From: Nonomuraea cavernae
GTDB taxonomy: Bacteria > Actinomycetota > Actinomycetes > Streptosporangiales > Streptosporangiaceae
Direction of reading: 5' to 3'
Assembly (NCBI RefSeq): GCF_014646355.1
Contig: NZ_BMNH01000014.1
Span: 1-64,000 of the forward strand
DNA length: 64,000 bases
Within the stretch, counting starts at the first letter, position 1; every line of letters starts with the position of its first letter. The notes below the pieces were generated by a model. It was not told where the DNA came from and made no database searches. It saw nothing but the letters and a program-made list of their open reading frames with translations. Below are positions 56,492-64,000 of the stretch, piece by piece. The translations under genes and the position numbers were made by a program.

Positions 56492-56537
56492 ATTGACGTG
56501 TCATTCCCTCAGAAAATCACTATGTGTGATCGCCATC

Positions 56538-57161
56538 TCACGGTGGCCCGAGCGACCGCCCGAAGATGTGCACGGCCACGCCGACCAGATCCTCGATCTC
56601 CGGCGGGTCGTCCGCCAGCAGCCATTCGATGAGCAACTCCTGAAGTGCCCCAATTGCCCCGAGAGCTACCAGCCGCAGGTTCACCGTGCCTGCGGGTGGG
56701 AAATCGGTTGAGGCGTTCTCCACGAGTTGGGCGAAGGACTTGATCGCGCGCTGTCGTGAGTGCGTCAGGACGTCGCCCGACCTGCGCACCTCCAGGTGCA
56801 TGATGCGGGCGCGACGCCAGTCGGCCGTCGCGAATCCGATATAGGCTCGGATGCCCGCCTCGACGCGCCCGGCCAGGGTGCCGGGCGCCTCCTCCAATGC
56901 CTTGGCGACCACGGAGAGACTTTCCTCGATGCACCGCTCGTGCAGTGCCTGAAGGAGTTCCTCCCGGCCGCCGAAACATTCGTAGAAGGCGCGGTTGGAG
57001 ATCCGCGCCTCGGAGCACAACCTTTCGATCGTCGTAGCCGCGAAACCTGGCTTCGCGTATAGCGTGTAGGCGGCTGTCATCAGCCGCTCCCGTCTGTCTG
57101 CCAGCCTTTGCTCGGCCGACATTCCCCGGTAAGACCGGTTCACATTCCACCCGTCCAACAT
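56538..57161 (-). CDS. TetR-family transcriptional regulator
   Basis: A 207-residue regulator with an N-terminal helix-turn-helix (RERLMTAAYTLYAKPGFAATTIERLCSEARISNRAFYECFGGREELL) and a helical ligand domain with WRRARIMHLEVRR. The start at 57161 is chosen because a CATAAT -10 lies at 57185-57190 (minus), which excludes the ATG at 57185; TGGGGGCC precedes the ATG. It is the last gene on the same strand as carotenoid oxygenase and aldehyde dehydrogenase and probably controls them and itself. Confidence 0.9.
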   Translation of the reverse strand: MLDGWNVNRSYRGMSAEQRLADRRERLMTAAYTLYAKPGFAATTIERLCSEARISNRAFYECFGGREELLQALHERCIEESLSVVAKALEEAPGTLAGRVEAGIRAYIGFATADWRRARIMHLEVRRSGDVLTHSRQRAIKSFAQLVENASTDFPPAGTVNLRLVALGAIGALQELLIEWLLADDPPEIEDLVGVAVHIFGRSLGPP

Positions 57162-57184
57162 GATCGTGGCCCCCAGAGCACACA

Positions 57185-57213
57185 ATTATGGACGGATGAT
57201 CCGTTTTGGGAAA
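57185..57213 (-). promoter_or_regulatory. tetR promoter with operator in the spacer
   Basis: On the minus strand TTTCCC (57213-57208), a 17-base spacer and CATAAT (57190-57185) form a promoter. The spacer holds a perfect inverted repeat ACGGAT-G-ATCCGT (57192-57204), a fitting site for repression by the TetR protein itself. Confidence 0.6.
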
Positions 57214-57224
57214 GAGCGTGTGGT

Positions 57225-58697
57225 TTACCTCTTGCGTCGTCCATGCAAGAAGGTGATGAGGCTGATCAGTCGCTCAATCTCATCGGCCCCCCGGGCGAAC
57301 GAAGTGAGATTCATTCCCGGCATCGGGAAGCGTTGGCGGGAGATGGCCTTGGGCCTGGCGAACTCCCTGAGACCGTCGGCTCCGTGGATGCGCCCGAAGC
57401 CCGAGTCGCCGACGCCGCCGAACGGCAGTGAGGGCACCCCGGCGAATGAGATGACCGAATTGATGGCCGTCATCCCTGACCGCATCATGCGGGCCAGCTC
57501 CATCGCCCGGCGCGAGTTGCCGGAGAAGATGGTGCCCGCCAGCCCGTAGGCCGAGGCGTTGGCCAGCTCCAGCGCCTCGTGGACGTCGTTGGTGCGCCGC
57601 ACGGTGATGGTCGGGCCGAACGTCTCCTCGCGCACCGCGGGGGAGTCCTCGGGCACGTCCTCGACGATCACCGGGTCGACGTACGGGGGCCGGACCGAGT
57701 CGGGGCCGCCGGTCACCACTTTTCCGGCCTTGGTGGCGTCGTCGATGTGCCGCTTGATGATGTCCAGCTGCCCCGGCATGGTGATGGGCCCGTACTGGTC
57801 GCCGGCCTTGATCGTGGACACCCGGTCGGACAACTCGCGCATGAAGCCGTCGTAGACCGCGTCGACCACGTAGACCCGCTCCACGCCCACACAGGTCTGC
57901 CCGGCGTTGGACATCGCGCCCCACAGGCAGGCGTCGGCGGCGGCCCGCAGGTCGGCGTCGGCGTCGACGATGAACGCGTCCTTGCCGCCGCACTCGGCCA
58001 CGATCGGGGTGAGGTTCTCGGCGCAGGCCGCCATCACCCGCTTGGCCGTCGCGGTCGACCCGGTGAACGCCACCTTCTTGACGCGGGGATCGGCGGCGAG
58101 CGCCGCGCCCGTCTCGCCGAGTCCGGTCACCGTCTGGAACACCGGCTGCTCCGGCACCGCCTCGCCGAACAGCTCCGCCAGCCGTACGCCGACGCCGGGT
58201 GTGAGCTCGGACGGCTTGAACACGATCGCGTTGCCCGCGGCGAGCGCGTAGGCGATCGAGCCCATCGGCGTGAAAACGGGATAGTTCCACGGCCCGATCA
58301 CACCGACGACGCCCAGCGGCAGGTACTCGAGCGTGGCCGACAGGTTGAGACCGATCATGCCGGTCGACACCTTGCGCCGGCCCAGAACCTTCTGCGCGTT
58401 GCGGGCGGCCCAGTCGATGTGCGTGATCGCCAGCACGATCTCGAGCGTGGCGTCGCCCACCGGCTTGCCCGTCTCCTTGTGCACCAGGGCGGCCAGCTCC
58501 CTGATGTGCTGGGCGATGATCGCCTTGTAATCGAGCAGCCGCCGCCTGCGCTCGGCCGGGGACAGCCCCGACCACCAGGTGGCGGCCTGCTCGGCCCGCC
58601 CGACCGCCTCGTGCACCGCGTCGGCCGTCTGCTTCGGATGGCTGCCGACGATCTCGCCGGTCGCCGGATTGAGTGAGTCGAAGGTCAGCGTCGTCAT
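57225..58697 (-). CDS. Aldehyde dehydrogenase (NAD(P)-dependent)
   Basis: The 490-residue enzyme oxidises an aldehyde to the acid. It has the PWNYP segment (IGPWNYPVF), the FTGS nucleotide loop (VAFTGSTATAK), the catalytic Glu in VAECGGKDAF and the catalytic Cys in NAGQTCVGVERVYV. The C-terminal third is complete. The start at 58697 (MTTLTFDSLNPATGEIVG) fits the family, although the frame stays open upstream into the preceding gene. It lies 32 bases after the carotenoid oxygenase gene, so an apocarotenoid aldehyde such as retinal is a likely substrate (inference). Confidence 0.92.
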   Translation of the reverse strand: MTTLTFDSLNPATGEIVGSHPKQTADAVHEAVGRAEQAATWWSGLSPAERRRRLLDYKAIIAQHIRELAALVHKETGKPVGDATLEIVLAITHIDWAARNAQKVLGRRKVSTGMIGLNLSATLEYLPLGVVGVIGPWNYPVFTPMGSIAYALAAGNAIVFKPSELTPGVGVRLAELFGEAVPEQPVFQTVTGLGETGAALAADPRVKKVAFTGSTATAKRVMAACAENLTPIVAECGGKDAFIVDADADLRAAADACLWGAMSNAGQTCVGVERVYVVDAVYDGFMRELSDRVSTIKAGDQYGPITMPGQLDIIKRHIDDATKAGKVVTGGPDSVRPPYVDPVIVEDVPEDSPAVREETFGPTITVRRTNDVHEALELANASAYGLAGTIFSGNSRRAMELARMMRSGMTAINSVISFAGVPSLPFGGVGDSGFGRIHGADGLREFARPKAISRQRFPMPGMNLTSFARGADEIERLISLITFLHGRRKR

Positions 58698-58714
58698 GGC
58701 GTCACGATAGACCT

Positions 58715-58730
58715 GTAAGCTGACGCTTAC
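58715..58730. promoter_or_regulatory. Palindrome between carotenoid oxygenase and aldehyde dehydrogenase
   Basis: GTAAGC-TGAC-GCTTAC, a perfect 6-bp inverted repeat, overlaps the last base of the oxygenase stop codon and lies 18 bases before the dehydrogenase ATG. It resembles a TetR-type operator and could control a second start point. Confidence 0.5.
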
Positions 58731-60040
58731 TAGGGGGCGGTCTGGTCCTCGAACCACGATCCGTGGAAGCCGGCCGGGACACGGCGCGGCAGCCGTACCG
58801 AGGCCACCTCCGAAAGGTCGCTCGCGTCGAGCACCAGCAGCCGGGAGGCGTCGCCGGAGGTGACCACGGACAGCAGCCAGCCGTCGTCCTCGCCCTCGGC
58901 CCCGGGCGCCGGCGCGAAGACCGCCTCGCCCGTGTGGCCGCCGGTCGGGTGCGTGAGGCACGCGCCGGAGCGCTGGTCGTACTTGACCACTGCCTGGTCG
59001 CTCACCATGTAGAGGTAGCGGCTGGTGCGGCCCAGCAGACCGTCGTTGAACGTGGGGAACTCGACTGGCCGGTCGTCCAGCGACTCGTCCACGACCTTGC
59101 CCGTCGCCGGGTCGAGCGTCCATCGGTGCAGCACGCTGTCGAACATGGTGGCCGCCTGCCCGGCGGGGTCCTGCGCGCCGCTGATGCGATCCCACAGTGT
59201 GCCGAAGCTCTGGCCGGCGTAGCGGGCGGCGTTCAGCACGATCCGTCCCTCCGCGTCCTCCCACGCGTTGCCGACGTGGAAGACGTAGCACGGGTCGATC
59301 TCGAACCAGCGCGTCGGCCCGCCCGCCCTCGGCGTCACGCCGATGCGCGCACCGTAGGACTCCCGCCAGGCGTAGGGCATCGCGCCGCGCTCGAGGTCGA
59401 AGACCACGGGCAGGTCCAGCCAGATCAGGTAGTGCTCGGTGACCGCGAAGTCGTGCATCATCGTCGACTCGGCGACCTCGATCTCCCGGCTCTCCACCAG
59501 CTCACCGCCGGCGGACACGCGGTGGTAGGTGACGAACGGCGGGAAGAAGCCGTAGCCGAAGAAGTGCAGCTCACCGGTGACCGGATCCTGCTTGGGGTGC
59601 GCGGTCATGGCCGTGGTCAGCCGTCCGCCGAAGTCGCACGGGCCCACCGTGGCGAGCTCCGGCGTCACCTCGTACGGCAGGCCGTTCTCGACCAGGGCGA
59701 GGATGCGCTCGCCGTGCCTGATGACGTGGGTGTTGGCCGTGACGGCCGCCAGGTCGAGCCCCTGGTCGCCGAGGAACGGGGCGTTGTCGGTGAACTTCTT
59801 GGTGCGGATCCAGCGGTTGCGATACCACTCGGCGCGGCCCTCGTTGAGCCGGATCCCGTGGATCATGCCGTGACCGGCGAACCAGTGACCGGGATTCTCG
59901 CCCGGCCGTGGGTTGGGCCCGTTGCGGAAGTAGCGTCCGGCCAGCTCGGGCGGTAGCGCGCCGGTGACGGGCAGGTCGTGGGCGTCGGTCTCGTCGGGGA
60001 CGGGCGCCAGGGTGCCGCTCAGGTAGTAGGGGGTGGTCAT
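58730..60040 (-). CDS. Carotenoid cleavage oxygenase
   Basis: A 436-residue seven-bladed propeller enzyme that cleaves carotenoid or apocarotenoid double bonds with O2. All four iron-binding histidines are visible: His148 (TAHPK), His196 (MMHDFAVTEHY), His255 (VFHVGNAW) and His426 (GFHGSWF). The RYFRNGPNPRP start and the GHWFAGHGMIHG loop are typical of bacterial family members. GGAG precedes the ATG. It heads the oxygenase-dehydrogenase-tetR unit and has a strong promoter with an operator. No carotenoid biosynthesis gene lies in the window, so the substrate comes from elsewhere. Confidence 0.92.
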   Translation of the reverse strand: MTTPYYLSGTLAPVPDETDAHDLPVTGALPPELAGRYFRNGPNPRPGENPGHWFAGHGMIHGIRLNEGRAEWYRNRWIRTKKFTDNAPFLGDQGLDLAAVTANTHVIRHGERILALVENGLPYEVTPELATVGPCDFGGRLTTAMTAHPKQDPVTGELHFFGYGFFPPFVTYHRVSAGGELVESREIEVAESTMMHDFAVTEHYLIWLDLPVVFDLERGAMPYAWRESYGARIGVTPRAGGPTRWFEIDPCYVFHVGNAWEDAEGRIVLNAARYAGQSFGTLWDRISGAQDPAGQAATMFDSVLHRWTLDPATGKVVDESLDDRPVEFPTFNDGLLGRTSRYLYMVSDQAVVKYDQRSGACLTHPTGGHTGEAVFAPAPGAEGEDDGWLLSVVTSGDASRLLVLDASDLSEVASVRLPRRVPAGFHGSWFEDQTAP

Positions 60041-60066
60041 GGCAACACTCCAATCGTGATATGTCG

Positions 60067-60096
60067 AACGTAGAACTTCTACGTAAGACCTGTCAA
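60067..60096 (-). promoter_or_regulatory. Promoter and 17-bp operator of the carotenoid oxygenase operon
   Basis: On the minus strand TTGACA (60096-60091), an 18-base spacer and TACGTT (60072-60067) form a near-consensus promoter. A perfect palindrome ACGTAGAA-C-TTCTACGT (60068-60084) covers the -10 and half of the spacer, ideally placed for repression. Confidence 0.7.
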
Positions 60097-60144
60097 TGTT
60101 GGAATATCGGGCATGACCGCGGGAGCGGCCGTACGGACGGGACG

Positions 60145-60807
60145 TCAGAAGAGCGTGGGGTTCTCCGGCTCGATGCCGCGCAGCGCGGCGTAGTCGAGGG
60201 TGACGCAGTCGATGCCGCGGTCGGCGGCCAGCACCCGGGCCTGCGGCTTGATCTCCTGGGCGGCGAACACCCCGCGCACCGGGGAGAGCAGCGGATCGCG
60301 ATTGAGCAGCTCCAGATAGCGGGTGAGCTGCTCAACGCCGTCGATCTCGCCACGCCGCTTGATCTCGACCGCCACGGTCGCGCCGCCCGCGTCGCGGCAC
60401 AGGATGTCGACCGGGCCGATCGCCGTCATGAACTCGCGGCGGATCAGGGAGTAGCCGGGACCCAGCGTGGTGATGTGCTCGGCGAGCAGCTCCTGCAGGT
60501 GGGCCTCGACGCCGTCCTTGATCAGGCCGGGGTCGACGCCCAGCTCATGGCTGGAGTCGTGCAGGATCTCGTCCATGGTCAGCACGAGCTTCTCGCCCGT
60601 CTTGCCATGGGTGACCGTCCAGGTCGCGCCGTCCTCCTTGAGCTTGCACGGAGGATTCATCCAGTTGAGCGGTTTGAAGGCGCGGTCGTCGGCGTGGATC
60701 GACACGCTGCCGTCGGCCTTGATGAGGACCAGCCTTGGCGCCATCGGCAGATGTGCCGTGAGCCGTCCGATGTAATCCACGCTGCACCGCGCAATGACCA
60801 GCCGCAT
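60145..60807 (-). CDS. nucS: Mismatch-specific endonuclease NucS (EndoMS)
   Basis: The 220-residue protein starts MRLVIARCSVDYIGRLTAHL and has the RecB-like nuclease core with GPVDILCRD and VAVEIKRRG (the Asp-Glu-Lys set). NucS/EndoMS cuts both strands at mismatches and provides mismatch repair in actinomycetes, which lack MutS-MutL. It lies near the atp operon and cobalamin adenosyltransferase in mycobacteria as well. The ATG at 60807 follows AGGGTGG; the longer upstream frame is rejected because it runs across the divergent gene's control region. Stand-alone and divergent from the next gene. Confidence 0.95.
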   Translation of the reverse strand: MRLVIARCSVDYIGRLTAHLPMAPRLVLIKADGSVSIHADDRAFKPLNWMNPPCKLKEDGATWTVTHGKTGEKLVLTMDEILHDSSHELGVDPGLIKDGVEAHLQELLAEHITTLGPGYSLIRREFMTAIGPVDILCRDAGGATVAVEIKRRGEIDGVEQLTRYLELLNRDPLLSPVRGVFAAQEIKPQARVLAADRGIDCVTLDYAALRGIEPENPTLF

Positions 60808-60843
60808 GACGGTCCACCCTACCGGCTCTGGAAAACTGGACAC

Positions 60844-62310
60844 ATGGTGTTTGAAATGGTGGGAGTGGTCGGGCTCGGCACGATGGGCGCCGGCATCGCG
60901 GAGGTCTTCGCGCGGGCGGGGTTGCGGGTGATCGGCGTGGAGGCCGATCCTGAGGCGCTGGCCAGAGGGCGCGGTCATCTCGAACGCTCCACCGGCCGCG
61001 CGGTCGACCGGGGCAAGCTGACCGGTGGCGAGCGCGACGAGATCCTCGGCCGCATCACGCTCACCACCTCGCGCGACGACCTGCGCGACGCCGACCTCGT
61101 GGTGGAGGCGATCCCCGAGATCCTCGACTACAAGGTGTCGCTGCTGGAGGATCTCGACCGCATCTGCAAGCCGGAGACCGTGCTGGCCACCAACACCTCC
61201 TCACTGTCGGTCACCGCCGTCGCCGCCGCGACGGGGCGTCCCGGCCGGGTGGTCGGCATGCACTTCTTCAACCCGGCGCCCGTGATGAGGCTGGTCGAGG
61301 TCGTGGGCACCGTGGTGACCGAGCCCTCGGTGGTCGCCGGCATCACCGAGCTGTCCGTACGGCTCGGCAAGACCCCCGTGACGGTGGGCGATCGGGCCGG
61401 GTTCGTGGTCAACCGGCTGCTCCTGCCCTACCTCAACCACGCCGCCGTGCTGCTCGACCTGGGCCTGGCCGGGCGCGACGAGATCGACACGGCCATGCGA
61501 CTCGGCGTGGGCCTGCCCATGGGGCCGTTCGCGCTGCTCGACCTGATCGGGCTGGACACCGCCTACGAGATCATGGGCGTGCTGTTCGACGAGACCCGCG
61601 ACCGTCGCCACGCGCCGGCGCCGGTGCTGCGCGAGCTGGTCACCGCCGGGCTGCTCGGCCGCAAGACCGGCCGCGGCTTCCACGGCTTCCACGGCTTCCC
61701 CGGTGACGAGACCGCGCCGCGCGAGCCGGAGCGGGTCGCCGGCGTCACCTTCGGCGTCGCCGGCGACGACACCTCCTCGATCGCCGAGGCGCTGGTCAAG
61801 GCGGGGTTCGCCGAGTCGGACGATCCCGACGTGCTGCTCCGGCTCTCCGACCGGCCGGTGGTCGAGCACGCCGTACGCGTGCGCCGCCCCTCCTCGCTGG
61901 TGGGTGTCCACCTCGTCGGCGACCAGGTGGCCGAGCTGGCCGCCACGGTGCTCACCTCGCCCGAGGCCGCCCGTGCCGCCGCCGGCCTGATGGCGGCCAT
62001 CGGACGCACCCCGGTGCCGTGCAAGGACCGGGCCGGGTTCGTCGTCGACGCGCTGCTCTACCCCTATCTGAACGACGCGGTCCGGATGTACGACTCGGGC
62101 TACGCCTCGATCGCGGACATCGACGCCGCCATGCGTCTTGGCTGCGGTTACCCGGCGGGGCCGTTCGAGATGATCGAGTCACTGGGCCTGGCCCGGGTCC
62201 GCGACGGGCTGCGCGCGCTCTACGCCGAGCATCGCGAGCCCGCCTACGCCCCGGCTCCGCTGCTCGACCAGCTGGTCACCGCCGGCATGACGGCCTTCCC
62301 CCGGCCATGA
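60844..62310 (+). CDS. 3-hydroxyacyl-CoA dehydrogenase with two C-terminal domains
   Basis: The 488-residue NAD enzyme oxidises 3-hydroxyacyl-CoA (fatty-acid beta-oxidation, phenylacetate or 3-hydroxybutyryl-CoA steps). Order: NAD domain (VGVVGLGTMGAGIAE, ATNTSSLSV, the catalytic His in GMHFFNP), first C-terminal domain (DRAGFVVNRLLLPYLN), a linker with a short His/Phe/Gly repeat (GFHGFHGF), and a second C-terminal domain (DRAGFVVDALLYPYLN). The duplicated C-terminal module is found in PaaH-like enzymes. ATG 60844 is chosen by family alignment. The stop overlaps the next ATG. Confidence 0.92.
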   Translation: MVFEMVGVVGLGTMGAGIAEVFARAGLRVIGVEADPEALARGRGHLERSTGRAVDRGKLTGGERDEILGRITLTTSRDDLRDADLVVEAIPEILDYKVSLLEDLDRICKPETVLATNTSSLSVTAVAAATGRPGRVVGMHFFNPAPVMRLVEVVGTVVTEPSVVAGITELSVRLGKTPVTVGDRAGFVVNRLLLPYLNHAAVLLDLGLAGRDEIDTAMRLGVGLPMGPFALLDLIGLDTAYEIMGVLFDETRDRRHAPAPVLRELVTAGLLGRKTGRGFHGFHGFPGDETAPREPERVAGVTFGVAGDDTSSIAEALVKAGFAESDDPDVLLRLSDRPVVEHAVRVRRPSSLVGVHLVGDQVAELAATVLTSPEAARAAAGLMAAIGRTPVPCKDRAGFVVDALLYPYLNDAVRMYDSGYASIADIDAAMRLGCGYPAGPFEMIESLGLARVRDGLRALYAEHREPAYAPAPLLDQLVTAGMTAFPRP

Positions 62311-62597
62311 GCCCTCGTCGCGCCCGTCGCAGGGAGTCCTCCCGCCCTGTCGCCTTCCCCCGGAGCGCCGACCAGGTCGAGGAATGGCCGGACGGCGAGT
62401 GGAAGGTGCGCATGCTTACGGGCGCGACCTCGGGCAAGAGCTACCGATGTCCCGGCTGCGACCAGGAGATCGCGGCCGGCCAGCCGCATCTGGTCTGCTG
62501 GCCCAACTGGACCGGCGGCGACGAGGAGCGCCGCCACTGGCACCGGGCCTGCTGGCGCAAGAGACTTGACCGCGGCCCCGGCCGCAGCCGTTACTGA
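62307..62597 (+). CDS. Small metal-ribbon hypothetical protein
   Basis: A 96-residue basic protein, coupled to the dehydrogenase by an ATGA overlap. It has one likely zinc site: CPGCDQEI ... HLVCWP ... HWHRACW, that is, C-x2-C, H-x2-C, H-x-H-x3-C. Relatives are common in actinomycetes, often with vague ATP/GTP-binding labels that the sequence does not support. The function is not known. It could bind nucleic acid given the Arg-rich ends. Confidence 0.7.
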   Translation: MSPRRARRRESSRPVAFPRSADQVEEWPDGEWKVRMLTGATSGKSYRCPGCDQEIAAGQPHLVCWPNWTGGDEERRHWHRACWRKRLDRGPGRSRY

Positions 62598-62614
62598 CGA
62601 CCGAAAGGACCCCC

Positions 62615-63319
62615 GTGGAGATTCGCGCGGCGACGGTGCTGCCCGCCCATCGCGAGCCGATCGAGCTGCACACCGGCGACGGCCTGACCCTGGTCGGCGA
62701 GCTGGCTCGACCCCTCGACCGGCCGCCGGTGGCCACGCTGGTCACCCTGCACCCGCTGCCCACCCACGGCGGCTTCATGGACAGCCACGTCTACAAGAAG
62801 GCCGCCAACCGGCTGCCCGCCCTCGCGGACCTGGCGGTGCTCCGCTTCAACACCCGCGGCACGTCGTCCGACCGGGGCACGTCGCAGGGCGAGTTCGACA
62901 AGGGGGAGGGCGAGCGCTTCGACGTGGCGGCCGCCCTGGAGTACGCCGAGTTCCATGACCTGCCGCACATCTGGGTGGTGGGCTGGTCCTTCGGCACCGA
63001 GCTGGCCCTGAAGTGGGCGCACGACCCGGTGGTGCAGGGCGCCATCCTGCTGTCGCCGCCGTTGCACCGGGCCACCGACGACGACCTCGACGCCTGGGCG
63101 CGCTTCGGGCGGCCGCTGGTGGCCCTGGTGCCGGAGCTCGACGACTACCTGCGGCCCGAGGAGGCCCGGCGGCGGTTCGCGCGGGTGCCGCAGGCCGAGG
63201 TCATCGGGGTCGACGGGGCCAAGCACCTGTGGGTGGGGGAGCCGTCGGTGCGCGTGGTCCTGAACGAGATCGTCAAGCGGGTCAACCCGGGCGCGTACCC
63301 GCTGCCGACCGAGGTCTGA
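62615..63319 (+). CDS. Alpha/beta hydrolase
   Basis: The 234-residue protein has the nucleophile elbow GWSFG (Ser nucleophile), the oxyanion-side LHPLPTHGGFMDSHVY and a His in GAKHLWVGEPS; an acid follows strand 7. This resembles the short dienelactone-hydrolase/acetylxylan-esterase-like group. The GTG at 62615 follows GAAAGGACC. No signal peptide, so cytoplasmic. The substrate is unknown. Confidence 0.85.
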   Translation: MEIRAATVLPAHREPIELHTGDGLTLVGELARPLDRPPVATLVTLHPLPTHGGFMDSHVYKKAANRLPALADLAVLRFNTRGTSSDRGTSQGEFDKGEGERFDVAAALEYAEFHDLPHIWVVGWSFGTELALKWAHDPVVQGAILLSPPLHRATDDDLDAWARFGRPLVALVPELDDYLRPEEARRRFARVPQAEVIGVDGAKHLWVGEPSVRVVLNEIVKRVNPGAYPLPTEV

Positions 63320-63697
63320 TCTTCCGGCGAAGATCTTCTCGCCTCGTATGTGATCACTGGTGTTTTTCTCCAGGATGCTTGGATTTCTGGTGAAATCTGT
63401 CATTTGGATATGGACGGATGGCTTTGCCGGAGTCACAATCCGAATGTCAAGTGAAGATCGTGGAGACGCCGGAGTGGCCGCTGAGTCTGGCATCCACGTC
63501 TACTGGGGACTTCTCACCATCACGTGGAACGCGGCCGGCCCCTCGCGGGCGGGCCGCTTCGAGCATGCGGGCGCCTTCACCGGCCACCGGCCAGGGACCG
63601 TTGACGCCGTCCGCGCCCACGACGGCGTGATCAGCGCCGCGCAGATCTTCCAGCCAGCCGCCCGGTAACCCCCCCTCCACTGATCCGTGAGGTTCGC
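63320..63697. other. Gap without a confident gene
   Basis: The first 110 bases are AT-rich for this genome. An open frame of 102 codons (63360-63668, plus strand) starts MFFSRMLGFLVKSVIWIWTD, but it has no SD and no recognisable domain; it may be a short pseudogene or chance. The last part probably holds the promoter of the next gene. Confidence 0.5.
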
Positions 63698-64000
63698 ATG
63701 GACGTGCCGACCGATTTAGACCTGCCGGAATCCCACTGGAATCGTTTTCAGGAGCAGCCGCTGCGCAAGTCGCCGTGGCCCCGATGGCTGACCACGCTGC
63801 TCGCCGTCGTCGTCGTCCTCCCCCTGGCCCCCGCCGTGCCCGCGAGTGCCGCGCCGGCCGCCGCTCCGGCCGTGCAGAAGGAGACGCCGGTCCGTGGCAA
63901 GCCGGTCCCGGTGCTGCCCCGGGAGGCCGATCCGGCCCGGGAACAGGCGTGGAAGGCTCCACCGGGCGTCGGCTGGCCGAAGCCGCGGACGGTCGAGCTC
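63698..64000 (+). CDS. N-terminus of a large secreted protein, probably Rhs/YD-repeat type
   Basis: Only 101 residues lie in the window. After about 30 hydrophilic residues comes a hydrophobic stretch (WLTTLLAVVVVLPLAPAVPASA) ending in a signal-peptidase-like site ASA/APA. Next is a Pro/Ala/Val-rich mature start with AWKAPPGVGWPKPRTVEL, which resembles the beginning of secreted Rhs-repeat proteins of Streptosporangiaceae. GTGAGG precedes the ATG at 63698. The long N-region before the signal is unusual. The Rhs assignment is from memory of such starts and needs the rest of the gene. Confidence 0.55.
   Translation, partial: MDVPTDLDLPESHWNRFQEQPLRKSPWPRWLTTLLAVVVVLPLAPAVPASAAPAAAPAVQKETPVRGKPVPVLPREADPAREQAWKAPPGVGWPKPRTVEL

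Noticed and set aside
57225..59291. 688-codon version of the aldehyde dehydrogenase reaching back to 59291
   Set aside because: The extra 198 residues lie inside the carotenoid oxygenase gene in another frame and have no similarity; the 58697 start matches the family.
60061..62310. 749-codon version of the hydroxyacyl-CoA dehydrogenase
   Set aside because: The first 261 codons are antisense to nucS; the Rossmann motif GLGTMGAG starts right after the ATG at 60844.

Overview
The window comes from a high-GC actinomycete. GTG and TTG starts are common, genes are often coupled by 4-base ATGA/GTGA overlaps, and the -10-like TAnnnT elements sometimes sit 6-7 bases before a start codon. The gene order thrC-thrB-rho-rpmE-prfA-prmC-sua5-glyA-wecA-atp-DUF2550-cobO-nucS, the lack of any RNA gene, and a Rhs-like secreted protein at the right edge suggest the Streptosporangiaceae (Nonomuraea/Microbispora-like). 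The family assignment is inference; membership of the Actinomycetota is firm.

Layout. 1-2.6 kb (minus): end of a secreted lysozyme-like/FG-GAP protein, a thiamine-binding-fold protein, a small acidic protein and ung. 2.6-7.5 kb (minus): an alpha-glucoside-type ABC importer with two different lipoprotein binding proteins, two permeases and no ATPase gene; the first permease carries an unusual extracytoplasmic beta-sandwich insert. 7.7-11.2 kb (plus): a PadR regulator with a MacB/FtsX-like exporter. 11.3-12.9 kb (minus): trehalose synthase.

13.2-30.4 kb: a glycosyltransferase-rich accessory region wrapped around the lysine/threonine genes. It holds an asparagine-synthetase-like protein, four paralogous GT2 enzymes with one shared architecture (GT2 + common C-terminal module, three of them ending in a coiled coil), three members of a second GT2-like family (one with a ruined catalytic motif), and a two-helix membrane coiled-coil protein. 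nrtL-lysA-hom lie inside it at 16.8-20.2 kb, and about 10 kb of glycosyltransferase genes separate hom from thrC-thrB. Several features suggest build-up by duplication, including a 38-bp tandem repeat copying a gene junction.

30.6-51.9 kb (plus): a conserved housekeeping block: thrC, thrB, a ~450-base leader, rho, rpmE, prfA, prmC, sua5, then an unusual repetitive protein with a small helical partner (possible WXG100/type VII-like pair), glyA, wecA, two AtpI/AtpZ-type proteins, atpBEFHAGDC and DUF2550. A Crp-like half-site pair lies ahead of the atp block.

51.9-64 kb: cobalamin adenosyltransferase, a NatA/NatB-like ABC exporter with a histidine kinase that has no visible response regulator, an anti-sigma factor antagonist, a TetR-controlled carotenoid oxygenase-aldehyde dehydrogenase unit with three clear palindromes, nucS (mismatch endonuclease), a two-module 3-hydroxyacyl-CoA dehydrogenase, a small metal-ribbon protein, an alpha/beta hydrolase, and the start of a large secreted protein that runs off the window. 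No tRNA, rRNA, CRISPR array, insertion sequence or replication origin was seen.
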